Source of the DNA: Bin87 sp965243255 | GTDB taxonomy: Bacteria > Chloroflexota > Dehalococcoidia > Lucifugimonadales > UBA3495 | Reading direction: 5' to 3' | Length of the DNA stretch: 64,000 nt | Assembly (NCBI GenBank): GCA_965243255.1 | Contig: CBDEUH010000004.1 | Location: forward strand, 682,001-746,000 | In this document: positions 7,267 through 16,123 of the stretch, piece by piece | How positions within the stretch are numbered: the first letter of the stretch is position 1 | Layout: every line of letters begins with the position of its first letter | The notes under the pieces: generated by a model | Seen by the model: the letters and a program-made list of their open reading frames with translations, nothing else | Databases searched by the model: none | Told to the model about the DNA's origin: nothing | Program-made: the position numbers and the translations under genes

Positions 7267-8589
7267 TCATATCTGCCGCTGCAGCACCCGCCGGAATGCT
7301 CGCACGAAGGCGTCCACTTCAATCTCGCCCAGCTCGGTGGACAACGCGCCCACCAGGTTGGGGGCCAGCAGGAAGCCTTCATTTAGCATCCCCATGAAGA
7401 CCCGCTCACCCAGTGCCTTGTCCTCGGCGGCAATGTCCCGGTAGTTGCGCAAAGGTTCGCCGGTGAAGTGAATGCCGAAGAGCGAACCCAGGCCGGTTAC
7501 CTGGGCCGGTTGCTCCAGCTCGGAACACACCTGCCGGATGCCCTGGCGCAGCATCTCGGTAAGCTCCGCCAGGCGGCGATACACCGTCGGCGTCAGCTCG
7601 GACAGCGTGGCGACGCCGGCGGCCATGGTCACCGGGTTCGCGTTGAAAGTACCGCCGTGGTTGATGACCGGACCGCTGAGCGGGCTGTACAGAGTCATAA
7701 TGTCGGAACGGCCGCCGAACGCGCCCACCGGGAAGCCGCCGCCGATGATCTTGCCCAATGCCGTCATATCCGGCGTGATGCCATAGTGCTGCTGTGCGCC
7801 GCCGGGCAGCACGCGGAAGCTGATTACCTCGTCGAATATCAGCAGCGCGCCGCTGGCGTCGGCAAACTCACGCAGCATTTTGAGGTAAGCGAGGTCGGCC
7901 GGCAGCATCCCTACGGAGCCCATCACCGGCTCTACGATGACGGCGGCCAGATCGTCCCGATGGTTTTCAAGGATGTCGCGTGCCACGCCCACGTCGTTGT
8001 AGGGGATGATTACGGCCTGCTCCAACGTACCATCGGCCAGCCCGGCGCTGGATGCTACGGGCAGCGGGCTGTCGTAGTCGCCGCCGGTGGCCGGGTCGAT
8101 GCGCAGGCTGACCATGACCGCGTCGTGGGTGCCGTGGTAGCCGCCCTCAACCTTGGCGATTTTGCTGCGCCCCGTGTAAGCCCGCGCTGCGCGGATGGCG
8201 TTGAGGGTTGCCTCGGTGCCGGAGTTGGTAAAGCGCACCTGGTCAAAGGAAGGGACCCGCTCGCACAGCAGCGCGGCCAGTTCGACCTGGTGGCGGTTGG
8301 GCGAATTGTAGGCCAATCCACAATCCATCTGCGTGCGGGCCGCCTCCAGCACCGGTGCCGGACCATGCCCCAGGATCATCGTGGTCATGGTGTTTATGAA
8401 GTCCAGCCGTTCCACGCCGTCGGCGTCGGTAACGACCGCGCCGCGGGCAGATTCGGTGAAAATCGGGTAGGGCTTCCAGAAGATGGAATGGCGACTGTCC
8501 CCGTCGGGCAGGTAGCGGCACGCCTCCTCCCACAGGGCGCGGGACTTAGGAGTGGTTTCCACGTAGCGAGCTATTTCATCGGTGGGCAA
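7267..8589 (-). CDS. Class III PLP aminotransferase, GSA-aminomutase-like (copy 1)
   Basis: A 440-residue PLP enzyme of the class III fold. NSGTEATLNAIRAARAYTG binds the cofactor phosphate, IFDEVISFR carries the PLP-ring Asp, and LGKIIGGGFP holds the Schiff-base Lys at about residue 280. The best overall match is to glutamate-1-semialdehyde 2,1-aminomutase and related enzymes. No haem genes are nearby and a second homologue lies at 37443, so at least one copy probably has another role such as amine or beta-amino acid transamination. I leave the symbol blank for that reason. The upstream MFS gene is about 60 bases away on the same strand. Confidence 0.85.
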   Translation of the reverse strand: MPTDEIARYVETTPKSRALWEEACRYLPDGDSRHSIFWKPYPIFTESARGAVVTDADGVERLDFINTMTTMILGHGPAPVLEAARTQMDCGLAYNSPNRHQVELAALLCERVPSFDQVRFTNSGTEATLNAIRAARAYTGRSKIAKVEGGYHGTHDAVMVSLRIDPATGGDYDSPLPVASSAGLADGTLEQAVIIPYNDVGVARDILENHRDDLAAVIVEPVMGSVGMLPADLAYLKMLREFADASGALLIFDEVISFRVLPGGAQQHYGITPDMTALGKIIGGGFPVGAFGGRSDIMTLYSPLSGPVINHGGTFNANPVTMAAGVATLSELTPTVYRRLAELTEMLRQGIRQVCSELEQPAQVTGLGSLFGIHFTGEPLRNYRDIAAEDKALGERVFMGMLNEGFLLAPNLVGALSTELGEIEVDAFVRAFRRVLQRQI

Positions 8590-8648
8590 GGGATAACTCC
8601 GGCAATGGACCCCCGGCGGGGCGAGAGTGGCGTTTGGTGTCAGGGAAA

Positions 8649-10061
8649 CTAGTCGCCGCCGGCAGGACTGGCTACAGCGACCGGGCGAGCTTCGCCACGG
8701 AAATAAATCCCGCGCCAGAACCCGCTGGCGATGATTGTTCCCACTACTACTATGGTGAACGCGGCCCCTGAGATGGCCATTATGCGGCCGGGCGACCAGA
8801 AATCCGCCAGGCTTCCGTAGAGCAAGTTGGCGAAGGCCATGCTGCCGCCTACGTGCATCGAATAAACGGATGCCACGCGGCCCCGAATCTCGTCCGGTAC
8901 CACCGAGTGGATGATGGTATGGGTGATGGTCATGAAACCGGAAGTTCCCAGACCCATCAGCACGGCCGCGAATATTGAAATGCCGGTTTGCGCCGACAAT
9001 CCCAGCCCGATGGGTGTCAAGCTGCTGGTGAACCCCAGCAGGAGAAATACCCGACCGCGATTCAAGTGGCTCACGATGCCGCCCACGAAAATGGATGACA
9101 TCAGCGCTCCCAGGCCCAGCGCGGCCATCAGCGCGTACACGTCGTTCTGATTGAATACCCGGTTCCCGTTGGCATCCACCGGCGCGAGTTTTTCCAGGGC
9201 CAGGGGAGGCAGCATCGACTCGAAGGACATCACCAGCACACAGTGAGCCAGCGCCATGAGGATGATGCCGAAGACCAACGGAGTGCTGTATGAATAGGCG
9301 AAGCCGGCCGCCGTATTCGCCCAGAAGCTGCGGCGTCGGTCAATCACGCCGCTGGACACGGTGCGAATGTTCAGGGACGAAATCAGCGCAACCAAGTAGA
9401 AGGCGGCGCAGGCCCAGAATACGATGGCGGAGGTGCCCAGGGTGAGCAGTATCGACCCCAGGGTCAGAATCGGTTCGCCTTCGTTGGTCAAGGAGGCGGA
9501 ACCGACGGTAACCGCCACCATCAACAGGACAATGGGACCGAACAGCCGTGATCCCTGTTGCATCGCCTCGTTGAGGGCAACGGCGTTGGGCAGCCGTTCC
9601 CGGTCCACCAGGTTGGGAGACAACGACTGGGCCGCGGTCTGCTGCGTGGCGCGCAGCGTGCCGTTGACTACGGCTAGTATCACGACGTACCAGGGGTTGT
9701 CCACCCCCGCCATGACCAACAGGGCCATAATGGCAGCCTGGACCAATTGCAGAGCGTAAACCCATTGCAGGAGCTTCTTGCGCGTTACCTTGTCGGCCAG
9801 GTATCCGATAAACGGGGTGGCGAAGAAGCGTGGCGACATCGCCGCGAAGGTGATTAACCCGACCCACAATCCCCAGGTTCCCTGCAATTCGGGAATGCTG
9901 TACACCCAGGCGCCCCGGGCCACGATCAGCGCCCAGGCTCCGCTGCCGCTGCACAGTGTGGCCAACGCCAGAAATCGGAAATCCCGAAACACCAGCGCAG
10001 CGAGGAACCGATGAGCTTTCTGTGCGAAGTATCCGCGCTGCGGTGCGGGGGCCGTGGCCAT
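8649..10061 (-). CDS. MFS transporter
   Basis: A 470-residue membrane protein with about 12 hydrophobic helices, in the drug-efflux/enterobactin-exporter branch of the major facilitator superfamily. The cytoplasmic loop after helix 2 contains FIGYLADKVTRKKLL, matching the GxLaDrxgrr loop, and a second such loop (GGIVSHLNRGRVFLL) lies in the second half. Related families export siderophores, macrolides or other drugs. ATG at 10061 follows a good promoter. The downstream aminotransferase may be co-transcribed. Substrate unknown. Confidence 0.88.
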   Translation of the reverse strand: MATAPAPQRGYFAQKAHRFLAALVFRDFRFLALATLCSGSGAWALIVARGAWVYSIPELQGTWGLWVGLITFAAMSPRFFATPFIGYLADKVTRKKLLQWVYALQLVQAAIMALLVMAGVDNPWYVVILAVVNGTLRATQQTAAQSLSPNLVDRERLPNAVALNEAMQQGSRLFGPIVLLMVAVTVGSASLTNEGEPILTLGSILLTLGTSAIVFWACAAFYLVALISSLNIRTVSSGVIDRRRSFWANTAAGFAYSYSTPLVFGIILMALAHCVLVMSFESMLPPLALEKLAPVDANGNRVFNQNDVYALMAALGLGALMSSIFVGGIVSHLNRGRVFLLLGFTSSLTPIGLGLSAQTGISIFAAVLMGLGTSGFMTITHTIIHSVVPDEIRGRVASVYSMHVGGSMAFANLLYGSLADFWSPGRIMAISGAAFTIVVVGTIIASGFWRGIYFRGEARPVAVASPAGGD

Positions 10062-10132
10062 GTTGCAACTCCGGCTGCTTCCGTGCGGCGCTCACCGCCG
10101 CCTGAACCAGCAGTTCACACGGGTAATGCCGC

Positions 10133-10160
10133 ATTATAACCCACCGGTGCAGTGGGTCAA
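10133..10160 (-). promoter_or_regulatory. Sigma70-type promoter for the MFS gene
   Basis: On the minus strand TTGACC (10160-10155), a 16-base spacer and TATAAT (10138-10133) form a near-consensus promoter in the gap between minE and the MFS gene. Transcription should begin near 10126, about 65 bases before the MFS ATG. Confidence 0.7.
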
Positions 10161-10184
10161 CTGCGGCAATGATGACGCCGAAGG

Positions 10185-10442
10185 CTACCTCCGCTCTTCC
10201 ACCCGCACCCGCGACACCAGGTAAAGGTCGCCGTCAACCCGGTCCAGCCCGAACTCGGCGAACTCGGACGCTACCGGCAGGCGCGCGTTGATGGCGGTGA
10301 GCAGTTCGCCCCGCAGCTCGGACAGCTGGGGTGTCGAAACCTCCATCCGGTCCCGCCGGATCGCCGACTGCACCCGCTGCCGGGCCAACTCGCGCGGTGT
10401 GCCCTGGCTCTGGCCTCGTATTTTTCTCAGCAGGCTAAACAT
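10185..10442 (-). CDS. minE: Cell division topological specificity factor MinE
   Basis: MinE stimulates MinD ATPase and displaces MinC from membrane-bound MinD, so that the division inhibitor stays near the poles. The 85 residues fit the family. An amphipathic N-terminus (MFSLLRKIRG) is followed by ARQRVQSAIRRDR, the MinD-contact segment, and then the dimerisation domain with the LYLVSRV strand. ATG at 10442 overlaps the end of minD by 8 bases, so the two are translationally coupled. It ends the minCDE operon. Confidence 0.93.
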   Translation of the reverse strand: MFSLLRKIRGQSQGTPRELARQRVQSAIRRDRMEVSTPQLSELRGELLTAINARLPVASEFAEFGLDRVDGDLYLVSRVRVEERR

Positions 10443-11259
10443 GGGACGACGCCTTTCGGGTAATGCCCATCAGGGTACGAACTTTGTCCATGATGGAAGT
10501 GGACTGCTCCTCCACCGGGTCAATCATCGGGGTGTATTCTCCGTCGATGCGCGCGGCGATTCGCACAAACTCCCTTCCGGAGGGAGACTGCACGTCGTGG
10601 GCCACCGGCGTGCCGTTGTTAGTTGCAGTGATTACCCGGTCGTCGGCGGGTATCAGCCCGATGGCGTCAACGGCCAGCATCTCCAGCACGTCCGACGCGT
10701 CCAGCATATCGCCCTGGCGCACCATCTCGGGCTTGATTCGGTTGATGATGAGCTTGGCCGAATGGATGTCGCTGGCGTGGAGCAGGCCAATCACCCGGTC
10801 GGCGTCCCGGATGGCCGAAACCTCCGGCGTAGTTACCACCAGCGCCTCCCGGGCCGCGGCGATCGCGTTGCGGAACCCTTGCTCAATGCCGGCTGGGCAG
10901 TCCACGATGACGTAATCGAAATCGACTTCGAGCTGTCGGCACAGGTTGGTCAACTGTTGCGACGAGATGCAGTCCTTGTCGCGGGTTTGGGCGGCGGCGA
11001 TCAGGTAGAGTTCGCCGGCGTGTTTGTCGCGAATCAGCGCCTGCTCCACGCGGCAGCGTTCTTCCACCACGTCAATAAGGTCGTACACGATGCGGTTCTC
11101 CAGGCCCATCACCACGTCCAGGTTCCGCAGTCCGATGTCGGTGTCGATGACCACCACCCGGTTGCCGCGCAGGGCCAGTCCGACGCCCACGTTGGCAGTG
11201 GCGGTAGTTTTGCCCACACCTCCTTTGCCGGAAGTCATGACGATGGTCTTACCGCTCAT
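10435..11259 (-). CDS. minD: Septum site-determining ATPase MinD
   Basis: MinD is a membrane-cycling ATPase that recruits MinC. The 274 residues open with the deviant Walker A box SGKGGVGKTT (residues 10-19), then VVVIDTDIGLRNLD (switch I), VIVDCPAGIEQGF (Walker B) and TTPEVSAIRDADR. A C-terminal amphipathic membrane helix is expected after about residue 255. ATG 11259 has GGAGGAAA upstream; an in-frame extension to 11286 is not needed. It overlaps minC by 11 bases and minE by 8. Confidence 0.96.
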   Translation of the reverse strand: MSGKTIVMTSGKGGVGKTTATANVGVGLALRGNRVVVIDTDIGLRNLDVVMGLENRIVYDLIDVVEERCRVEQALIRDKHAGELYLIAAAQTRDKDCISSQQLTNLCRQLEVDFDYVIVDCPAGIEQGFRNAIAAAREALVVTTPEVSAIRDADRVIGLLHASDIHSAKLIINRIKPEMVRQGDMLDASDVLEMLAVDAIGLIPADDRVITATNNGTPVAHDVQSPSGREFVRIAARIDGEYTPMIDPVEEQSTSIMDKVRTLMGITRKASSHV

Positions 11260-12115
11260 TGGGATTTCCTCCGTGGTCAAGGGCATAGTTTTTCAAGTAC
11301 GGTGAGACTCGGATTGCGCGATTCTCAACCCTGGCGATGGTTGGCGCAGTGGAGTCGTTGGCGCGACGGCCGGTAGTGTCCCGCGGCCCGTCGTCGTGCC
11401 ATCGGTAGTCGGCGATGCGCAGGTGCGGGCTGGCGGTAGACATGGCCAAGATGACCGCGCTGGTATCTCCCTCGCAGCCGGCGTGGGCCGCGCCCCGCAG
11501 CGCGCCGAACACCAGGATGTCGCCCCGCGCGGCGATTTGAGCGCCGGGGTTGACGTTTCCCATCACTACCACGTTCCCGGGAAAGGTGAGGGCCTCTCCG
11601 GAGCGGCAGGTGCCTCGCACCATCACCGCCGGCACGCCGTGACGCTCCCCACCCGACGCCATCCCGTCCGCCGTCTGATGGTCCGGTACATCGGGCGGGT
11701 CGTTCGTGTGAGGCCCCACCGGCCGGGGCTCGTCGATGTCCGGTTGGCTTTCGGACCGGTGGCCTTTGGGCGAAAAGTCTGGCGCCGTTGCCGACTGCAA
11801 GGCCAGCAGGTTGGTGATGCGCTCACGCTCCTGCTCCAGCACCTGCGGTTCACACCAGAACCGCGCGACGCTGAGGCCAGATTCGGACTCAATAACCTTG
11901 CGGATGCGTTCCTGCTGCTCGACGACCAGCAAACGCCGGCCGATGTCCACGGCCACGTCGCCATGGGCGTACAGCTGCCGGCTGCGGCCCAAGTGTTCCC
12001 GCAGCGCGCGGCAGGCGGCTTCCACCGGCACGCTGTCGTCAACCCGAATGTTGAGCAGCGAGCCTCGCCCGAAAGCCTGTATCAGTTCCCGATTATCAAC
12101 CGCAGTTTCCGCCAT
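11249..12115 (-). CDS. minC: Septum formation inhibitor MinC
   Basis: MinC blocks FtsZ assembly when held at the membrane by MinD. This 288-residue copy has an N-terminal FtsZ-interacting domain (about residues 1-110), then an unusually long hydrophilic linker of about 60 residues rich in Pro, Asp and His, then the C-terminal beta-helix. The beta-helix is marked by VRGTCRSGEALTFPGNVVV, NVNPGAQIAARGDILVFGALRG and HAGCEGDTSAVI, as in MinD-binding MinC_C. A tail of about 45 residues follows. ATG 12115 lies only about 5 bases after the predicted transcription start. Confidence 0.93.
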   Translation of the reverse strand: MAETAVDNRELIQAFGRGSLLNIRVDDSVPVEAACRALREHLGRSRQLYAHGDVAVDIGRRLLVVEQQERIRKVIESESGLSVARFWCEPQVLEQERERITNLLALQSATAPDFSPKGHRSESQPDIDEPRPVGPHTNDPPDVPDHQTADGMASGGERHGVPAVMVRGTCRSGEALTFPGNVVVMGNVNPGAQIAARGDILVFGALRGAAHAGCEGDTSAVILAMSTASPHLRIADYRWHDDGPRDTTGRRANDSTAPTIARVENRAIRVSPYLKNYALDHGGNPNER

Positions 12116-12126
12116 AATCGGGCATA

Positions 12127-12135
12127 GTTATAGCA
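12127..12135 (-). promoter_or_regulatory. Extended -10 promoter for minCDE
   Basis: On the minus strand TGC (12135-12133) followed by TATAAC (12132-12127) makes an extended -10. Initiation near 12120 would leave a 5-base leader before the minC ATG, so the mRNA would be almost leaderless. No -35 is evident. Confidence 0.5.
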
Positions 12136-12201
12136 ATGCCCGGCAGACGAGCGCCCTAGCGGACGCTTGCGGATTTGACGAAATTCTAAAAATCCGCCGG
12201 A

Positions 12202-13374
12202 TTAATCCGGGCGTCCAAACACGGCTACGGAGCAGGTGAATGAGCCGGGCCGCCCGCCCAGGTTGTGGGTAATCCCCAGGTCGGCCTTCTGCAACTGCCG
12301 TCCGCCAGCCTTGCCCTGGATCTGCTTGTACACCTCGTAAATCATGCGGATGCCGCTGGCGCCGATGGGATGGCCGAAGCACTTCAGGCCGCCGTCGGTG
12401 TTCACCGGCAGGTCGCCCTCCAGCGAATACGCTCCGTCGGCAACGTCAGCGCTGGCCTGGCCCCGGGGGCTGAATCCCAGGTCCTCCATGATTATCAACT
12501 CGGTGATGGTAAAGCAGTCATGCACCATCGCCATGTCGATTTCCTGCCGAGGGTCGGTGATGCCGGCCTCTTCGTAAGCGGCCTGGCTGGCCCGGACGGT
12601 TTCGGGGAAGTAGGTGAAGTCCCAATCGTTGCGCAGCACGCCGAAGGCGCCCACGGCCAGGCCCAGCCCTTTGACCAGTATGTAGTCGTCCCGCAGGGTG
12701 CGAGCGATTTCCGGCGTGGTAATGATGGCCGCCGCGGCGCCGTCGCTGACGCCACAGCAATCGTACAGGCCCAACGGCCAGGCAATCATCGGCGCGTTGA
12801 TAATCTGCTCCTCGCTGACCTCCCGCTGGAAGTGGGCCTTGGCGTTCAACGTGCCGTTGTGGTGATTCTTGGAGGCGATTTGCGCCAGCGTGCGCTTGCC
12901 GTCGTAGTAGTCAATGCCGTAGTGATGGAAGTAGCGCGTCGCCGCCATGGCGAACTGCGACGGCGGCGGAGTGGGCGGTTCTACGTCGGCCCCCGGCCCG
13001 GCGGCGATGGCCAAGCCGGAAAAGCCGCTGTCTTTCAGTTTCTCCACCCCCATGGCCAGCACGATGTCGTACACGCCGGCGGCGACGGCGTAGCAAGCGT
13101 TGCGGAAAGCGTCGGTGGCAGTGGCGCAGGCATTCTCCACGCGGGTGATGGGGATGTAATCCAGTTTCAGCGCCTCGGCCAGGGGCTGCCCGGTGCGGAA
13201 ACTGCTGACGGTGCCCAGCCAGGCGGCCTGAATGTCGTCCGCGTCCAGTCCGGCATCCTCGTAGGCTTCGTAGGCCGCCTCCACCATCAGGTCGGCCGCC
13301 GATGCGTCCCACCGTTCGCCGAAGCGAGTGCAGCCCATGCCGACTACGGCCACTCGGTCCCGTATTCCACTCAT
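12202..13374 (-). CDS. Thiolase-family protein (SCP-x/archaeal acetyl-CoA acetyltransferase type)
   Basis: A 390-residue thiolase-fold enzyme that probably condenses or cleaves acyl-CoA thioesters. The acylated Cys is in VENACATATDAF (about residue 83). The C-terminal CFGHPIGASG motif supplies the catalytic His and the oxyanion loop. DSGFSG and the overall pattern match the SCP-x/acetoacetyl-CoA thiolase group found in archaea and many bacteria. ATG 13374 has GAGGAG upstream. It lies 16 bases downstream of the HMG-CoA-synthase-like/OB-fold fusion. In archaea thiolase, an OB-fold DUF35 protein and HMG-CoA synthase form one complex, so these two probably act together. Confidence 0.88.
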   Translation of the reverse strand: MSGIRDRVAVVGMGCTRFGERWDASAADLMVEAAYEAYEDAGLDADDIQAAWLGTVSSFRTGQPLAEALKLDYIPITRVENACATATDAFRNACYAVAAGVYDIVLAMGVEKLKDSGFSGLAIAAGPGADVEPPTPPPSQFAMAATRYFHHYGIDYYDGKRTLAQIASKNHHNGTLNAKAHFQREVSEEQIINAPMIAWPLGLYDCCGVSDGAAAAIITTPEIARTLRDDYILVKGLGLAVGAFGVLRNDWDFTYFPETVRASQAAYEEAGITDPRQEIDMAMVHDCFTITELIIMEDLGFSPRGQASADVADGAYSLEGDLPVNTDGGLKCFGHPIGASGIRMIYEVYKQIQGKAGGRQLQKADLGITHNLGGRPGSFTCSVAVFGRPD

Positions 13375-13390
13375 CGCTCTACTCCTCAAG

Positions 13391-14824
13391 TCAGGCCGGT
13401 ACTGCCACCGGCGCGGGGGTGCGCCTGGGTATCGCCTTCCAATAATAGTTGTGAATCCCGTTGACCACGCGCAGCTTGCGAAAGCTCATTTCCACGGGCA
13501 TCCCGACCCGTACCTCATCCAGTTCCCGGTCGGTCATCATGCACAGCACGCGGCCGCCGCCCTCAAAGTCCACCACGGTTACCACCAGCGGAGTATCCAC
13601 CGCGCCGGCGATGTAGTCCATGGAGTAGGTGAAGACCTCCCCGGGCTGCTCGCTCAATCGCACTGGGTCGCTGTTGTCCACGCTGCGACACTCTACGCAA
13701 ACCCGCTGGGGAGGATACTGCACGTAGCCGCAGGCCCGACAGCGCGCGCCGTACAGCCGAACGTTCTTGTCACCCTCTCGCCACAGCGCAGACACCGACG
13801 GCGACGCCGCGGCCGGCCTCCGGGATGCGTCGTCCAGGGTCCATACTTCCCGCCAGCGGGCGTAGGTCTCGTAGCTGTCCAGCACTTGCCGGGCAGCCAC
13901 CCAGCCGGACACGCCCATGGCCGGACGTTCCGCCGTTGCCAGTGCCGGCTCGGTTCGGAAACCCAGCACGTCGCTGCCGTCGCCGTAGGATATAGCCAGG
14001 AGCAGCTCACCCGGGCCGGCCGTTTCCAGCGCCGAGGCCAGCAGCATCGGCGCAAAGGCCGCGCCGGTGTTGCCCACCACGCCGAAAAGCGGTTCCTGCA
14101 CCTGCGACTCGCTAAATCCCAGCTGCCGGGCCAGGCGAGCGTGACGGCGAGCGTCGGGAGCGTAGATGGCGGCTTTGGCAACGTCAGCCGGGGCAACTTC
14201 GTGCCTGCGGCAATATCCGTCCAGCGCCTCCGGCACGATGCGCTCGATGCCCTCTTCGGTTGCGAAACGGTCTTCCCAGGTGCGGACGAAAGGGTCGCCA
14301 GGCGTACGCCACGCATCCAGCATATTGTCGGTGATGGAGTGGCTGCCGGCGTATTCGGCGATTACGCCGTCGGCGGCGACGACGAATGCGGCGGCGCCGT
14401 CGCCGGAAGCGCGCTCGGTCTCGCCTCGGGGCGGCCCCTGCCGGCTGTCAGCGACTACCACTAGGACCTGCCCGGCGCTGCCGGCGGCTACGGCGTCCAG
14501 CGCCGACATGAGCGCGTTGGTGCCGGCCCGCAGTACGTTGGTAACGTCACTGGCGAAGATATCCTGGCGCAGGTCAAGCGCGGCGGCAACGATGGCGGCG
14601 CACTGCTTTTCGGCGTAAGGCGGCGTCGTGCTGGCAAAGATGATGCCATCGATGCCGCTGCGGTCACGCCCGGCCAGACAGTCCATGCCGGCGGCCACGG
14701 CCATGGTAACGCTGTCTTCGTCGAAGTTCGCTACGGCCCTCTCGTGGCGGGAGTTCCAGCCGGAGGTCTCCGCTCCCAAACGGTAGCGGGGAATATAAGC
14801 GCCGTAGGCGGCGATTCCGGTCAA
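13391..14824 (-). CDS. HMG-CoA-synthase-like protein fused to a Zn-ribbon/OB-fold (DUF35) domain
   Basis: A 477-residue fusion. Residues about 1-340 are a thiolase-fold domain like archaeal HMG-CoA synthase (MTGIAAYGAYIPRYRL at the N-terminus, GNTGAAFAPMLLASAL in the second half). Residues about 360-470 are a rubredoxin-like Zn ribbon (CRACGY and CVEC) plus an OB fold, as in DUF35 acyl-CoA-binding proteins. At the position of the acylated Cys the sequence reads VTNVLRAGT: Leu about 98 replaces Cys, so normal synthase chemistry is unlikely. Start is TTG with GAAGGAG 8 bases upstream. A scaffold or CoA-channelling role for the adjacent thiolase is my inference. Confidence 0.82.
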   Translation of the reverse strand: MTGIAAYGAYIPRYRLGAETSGWNSRHERAVANFDEDSVTMAVAAGMDCLAGRDRSGIDGIIFASTTPPYAEKQCAAIVAAALDLRQDIFASDVTNVLRAGTNALMSALDAVAAGSAGQVLVVVADSRQGPPRGETERASGDGAAAFVVAADGVIAEYAGSHSITDNMLDAWRTPGDPFVRTWEDRFATEEGIERIVPEALDGYCRRHEVAPADVAKAAIYAPDARRHARLARQLGFSESQVQEPLFGVVGNTGAAFAPMLLASALETAGPGELLLAISYGDGSDVLGFRTEPALATAERPAMGVSGWVAARQVLDSYETYARWREVWTLDDASRRPAAASPSVSALWREGDKNVRLYGARCRACGYVQYPPQRVCVECRSVDNSDPVRLSEQPGEVFTYSMDYIAGAVDTPLVVTVVDFEGGGRVLCMMTDRELDEVRVGMPVEMSFRKLRVVNGIHNYYWKAIPRRTPAPVAVPA

Positions 14825-14896
14825 CGCCTTCGCTCCTTCTGCAATACGTCAACCGATGCTATCAGCGGGCGTGAATCGGTGTCAACGCAGGCGCCG

Positions 14897-14905
14897 TGCT
14901 ACAAT
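14897..14905 (+). promoter_or_regulatory. Extended -10 promoter for the S41 protease gene (leaderless)
   Basis: TG at 14897-14898, one base, then TACAAT at 14900-14905. Initiation 7-8 bases downstream would fall on the ATG at 14913. This agrees with the lack of any ribosome-binding site there. Confidence 0.55.
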
Positions 14906-14912
14906 GCCATTG

Positions 14913-16118
14913 ATGATTGAGCGAATCGTAAGCGCGCGGTTGACGCCACTGCTCGTTGCCCTCCTTTTCCTGCTGGCCGTCGCCGGATGCGGAGGGGTCA
15001 GCGCCGGCGCGGCGGCCGAGCCGATCCCGCCCAGCAGCAACCTTCAGCCGGAGCTGCTCAAGCTGGGCGAAGCTTACGATATCCTGCTTGAAGAGCACGT
15101 TGACCACGAAGTCATTGTGCCCGATCAGCTGGCCGACGGCGCCATCCGCGGTTTGCTCGCCGCCCTGGATGACCCCCACGCTTCATATCTGACCGCCGAG
15201 CAGCATTCCCGCGAACAGGAAGGATACCGGGGTTACTTCGAAGGCATCGGCGCGCAGGTTACGCTGACCGACGCCGGCCTTACTGTCATCGCACCCATAC
15301 CCGGCGCCCCGGCCGAGGCCGCCGGCATCCGCCCTGGCGACCTCATCCTCGCCGTGGATGGCGAAAGCATTGACGGACTGGGCCTGATTGAAGCGGTCAA
15401 CCTCATCCGCGGCCCGCGGGGAACCGACGTTACCCTGCTGGTGCGCCACGCCGGCAGCATGGAGAACGTAACCATAACGGTAACCCGCGGCCGCATTCCC
15501 ATTGAGAGCACCGCCTTCCGAATGCTGGACGACGGCATTGGACACCTCTGGATTTACAGCTTTTCCAACACCACCGAGCGGGAGGTTCGCACCGCGCTGG
15601 AGCAGTTAGAGGACGCCGAGGGACAGGGGCTGGTGCTGGACCTGCGCAACAATCCGGGCGGCCTGCTGGACGCGGTGATCAACGTTACCAGTCTGTTCCT
15701 GGACGGCGGGCCAATCCTGTACGAAATTGACGCTGAAGGTGATCGTATCGACCATCAGGCCGGCGAGGGCGGGCCGGCGCTGGCGATTCCTATGGTAGTC
15801 CTGGTTAACGAGTACTCGGCCAGCGCCAGCGAAATACTGGCCGGAGCGATCAAGGCCGCCGGACGCGCGCCGCTGGTGGGCATGACTACTTTCGGCAAGG
15901 GCAGCGTGAACATCACCCGCGAACTTTCGGATGGTTCCGCAATCTACTTCTCCATCCGACGCTGGTATCTGCCAGACGGCACCCAGATCGAAGGTCAGGG
16001 AGTAACGCCGGACATTGAAATCGAGGCCGAGGTACAATCTTTGCCCATCCCGCCGGAGGACGATACTGCCCTGCGCCGAGCAATGGAAATGCTGCAGCAG
16101 CCCGCGGCCGTCAGGTGA
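14913..16118 (+). CDS. S41-family C-terminal processing protease, lipoprotein
   Basis: A 401-residue exported serine protease of the CtpA/Prc type. A lipoprotein signal ends in LAVAGC (Cys about 26). A PDZ domain follows at about residues 110-190 (GIGAQVTL, AEAAGIRPGDLILAVDG), then the protease core with DLRNNPGGLLDAVINV, NEYSASASEILAGA (Ser nucleophile) and TTFGKGSVN (catalytic Lys). It probably trims C-termini of exported or tagged proteins at the membrane. I chose ATG 14913 because the predicted transcript starts there; ATG 14904 would overlap the -10 box. Its stop overlaps the region just before smpB. Confidence 0.92.
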   Translation: MIERIVSARLTPLLVALLFLLAVAGCGGVSAGAAAEPIPPSSNLQPELLKLGEAYDILLEEHVDHEVIVPDQLADGAIRGLLAALDDPHASYLTAEQHSREQEGYRGYFEGIGAQVTLTDAGLTVIAPIPGAPAEAAGIRPGDLILAVDGESIDGLGLIEAVNLIRGPRGTDVTLLVRHAGSMENVTITVTRGRIPIESTAFRMLDDGIGHLWIYSFSNTTEREVRTALEQLEDAEGQGLVLDLRNNPGGLLDAVINVTSLFLDGGPILYEIDAEGDRIDHQAGEGGPALAIPMVVLVNEYSASASEILAGAIKAAGRAPLVGMTTFGKGSVNITRELSDGSAIYFSIRRWYLPDGTQIEGQGVTPDIEIEAEVQSLPIPPEDDTALRRAMEMLQQPAAVR

Positions 16119-16123
16119 ACGTC

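Noticed and set aside
7468..8652. A 394-codon plus-strand frame opposite the aminotransferase.
   Set aside because: Shadow of a complete PLP enzyme.
12265..13464. A 399-codon plus-strand frame opposite the thiolase gene.
   Set aside because: The minus strand has a full thiolase with catalytic motifs and a ribosome-binding site.
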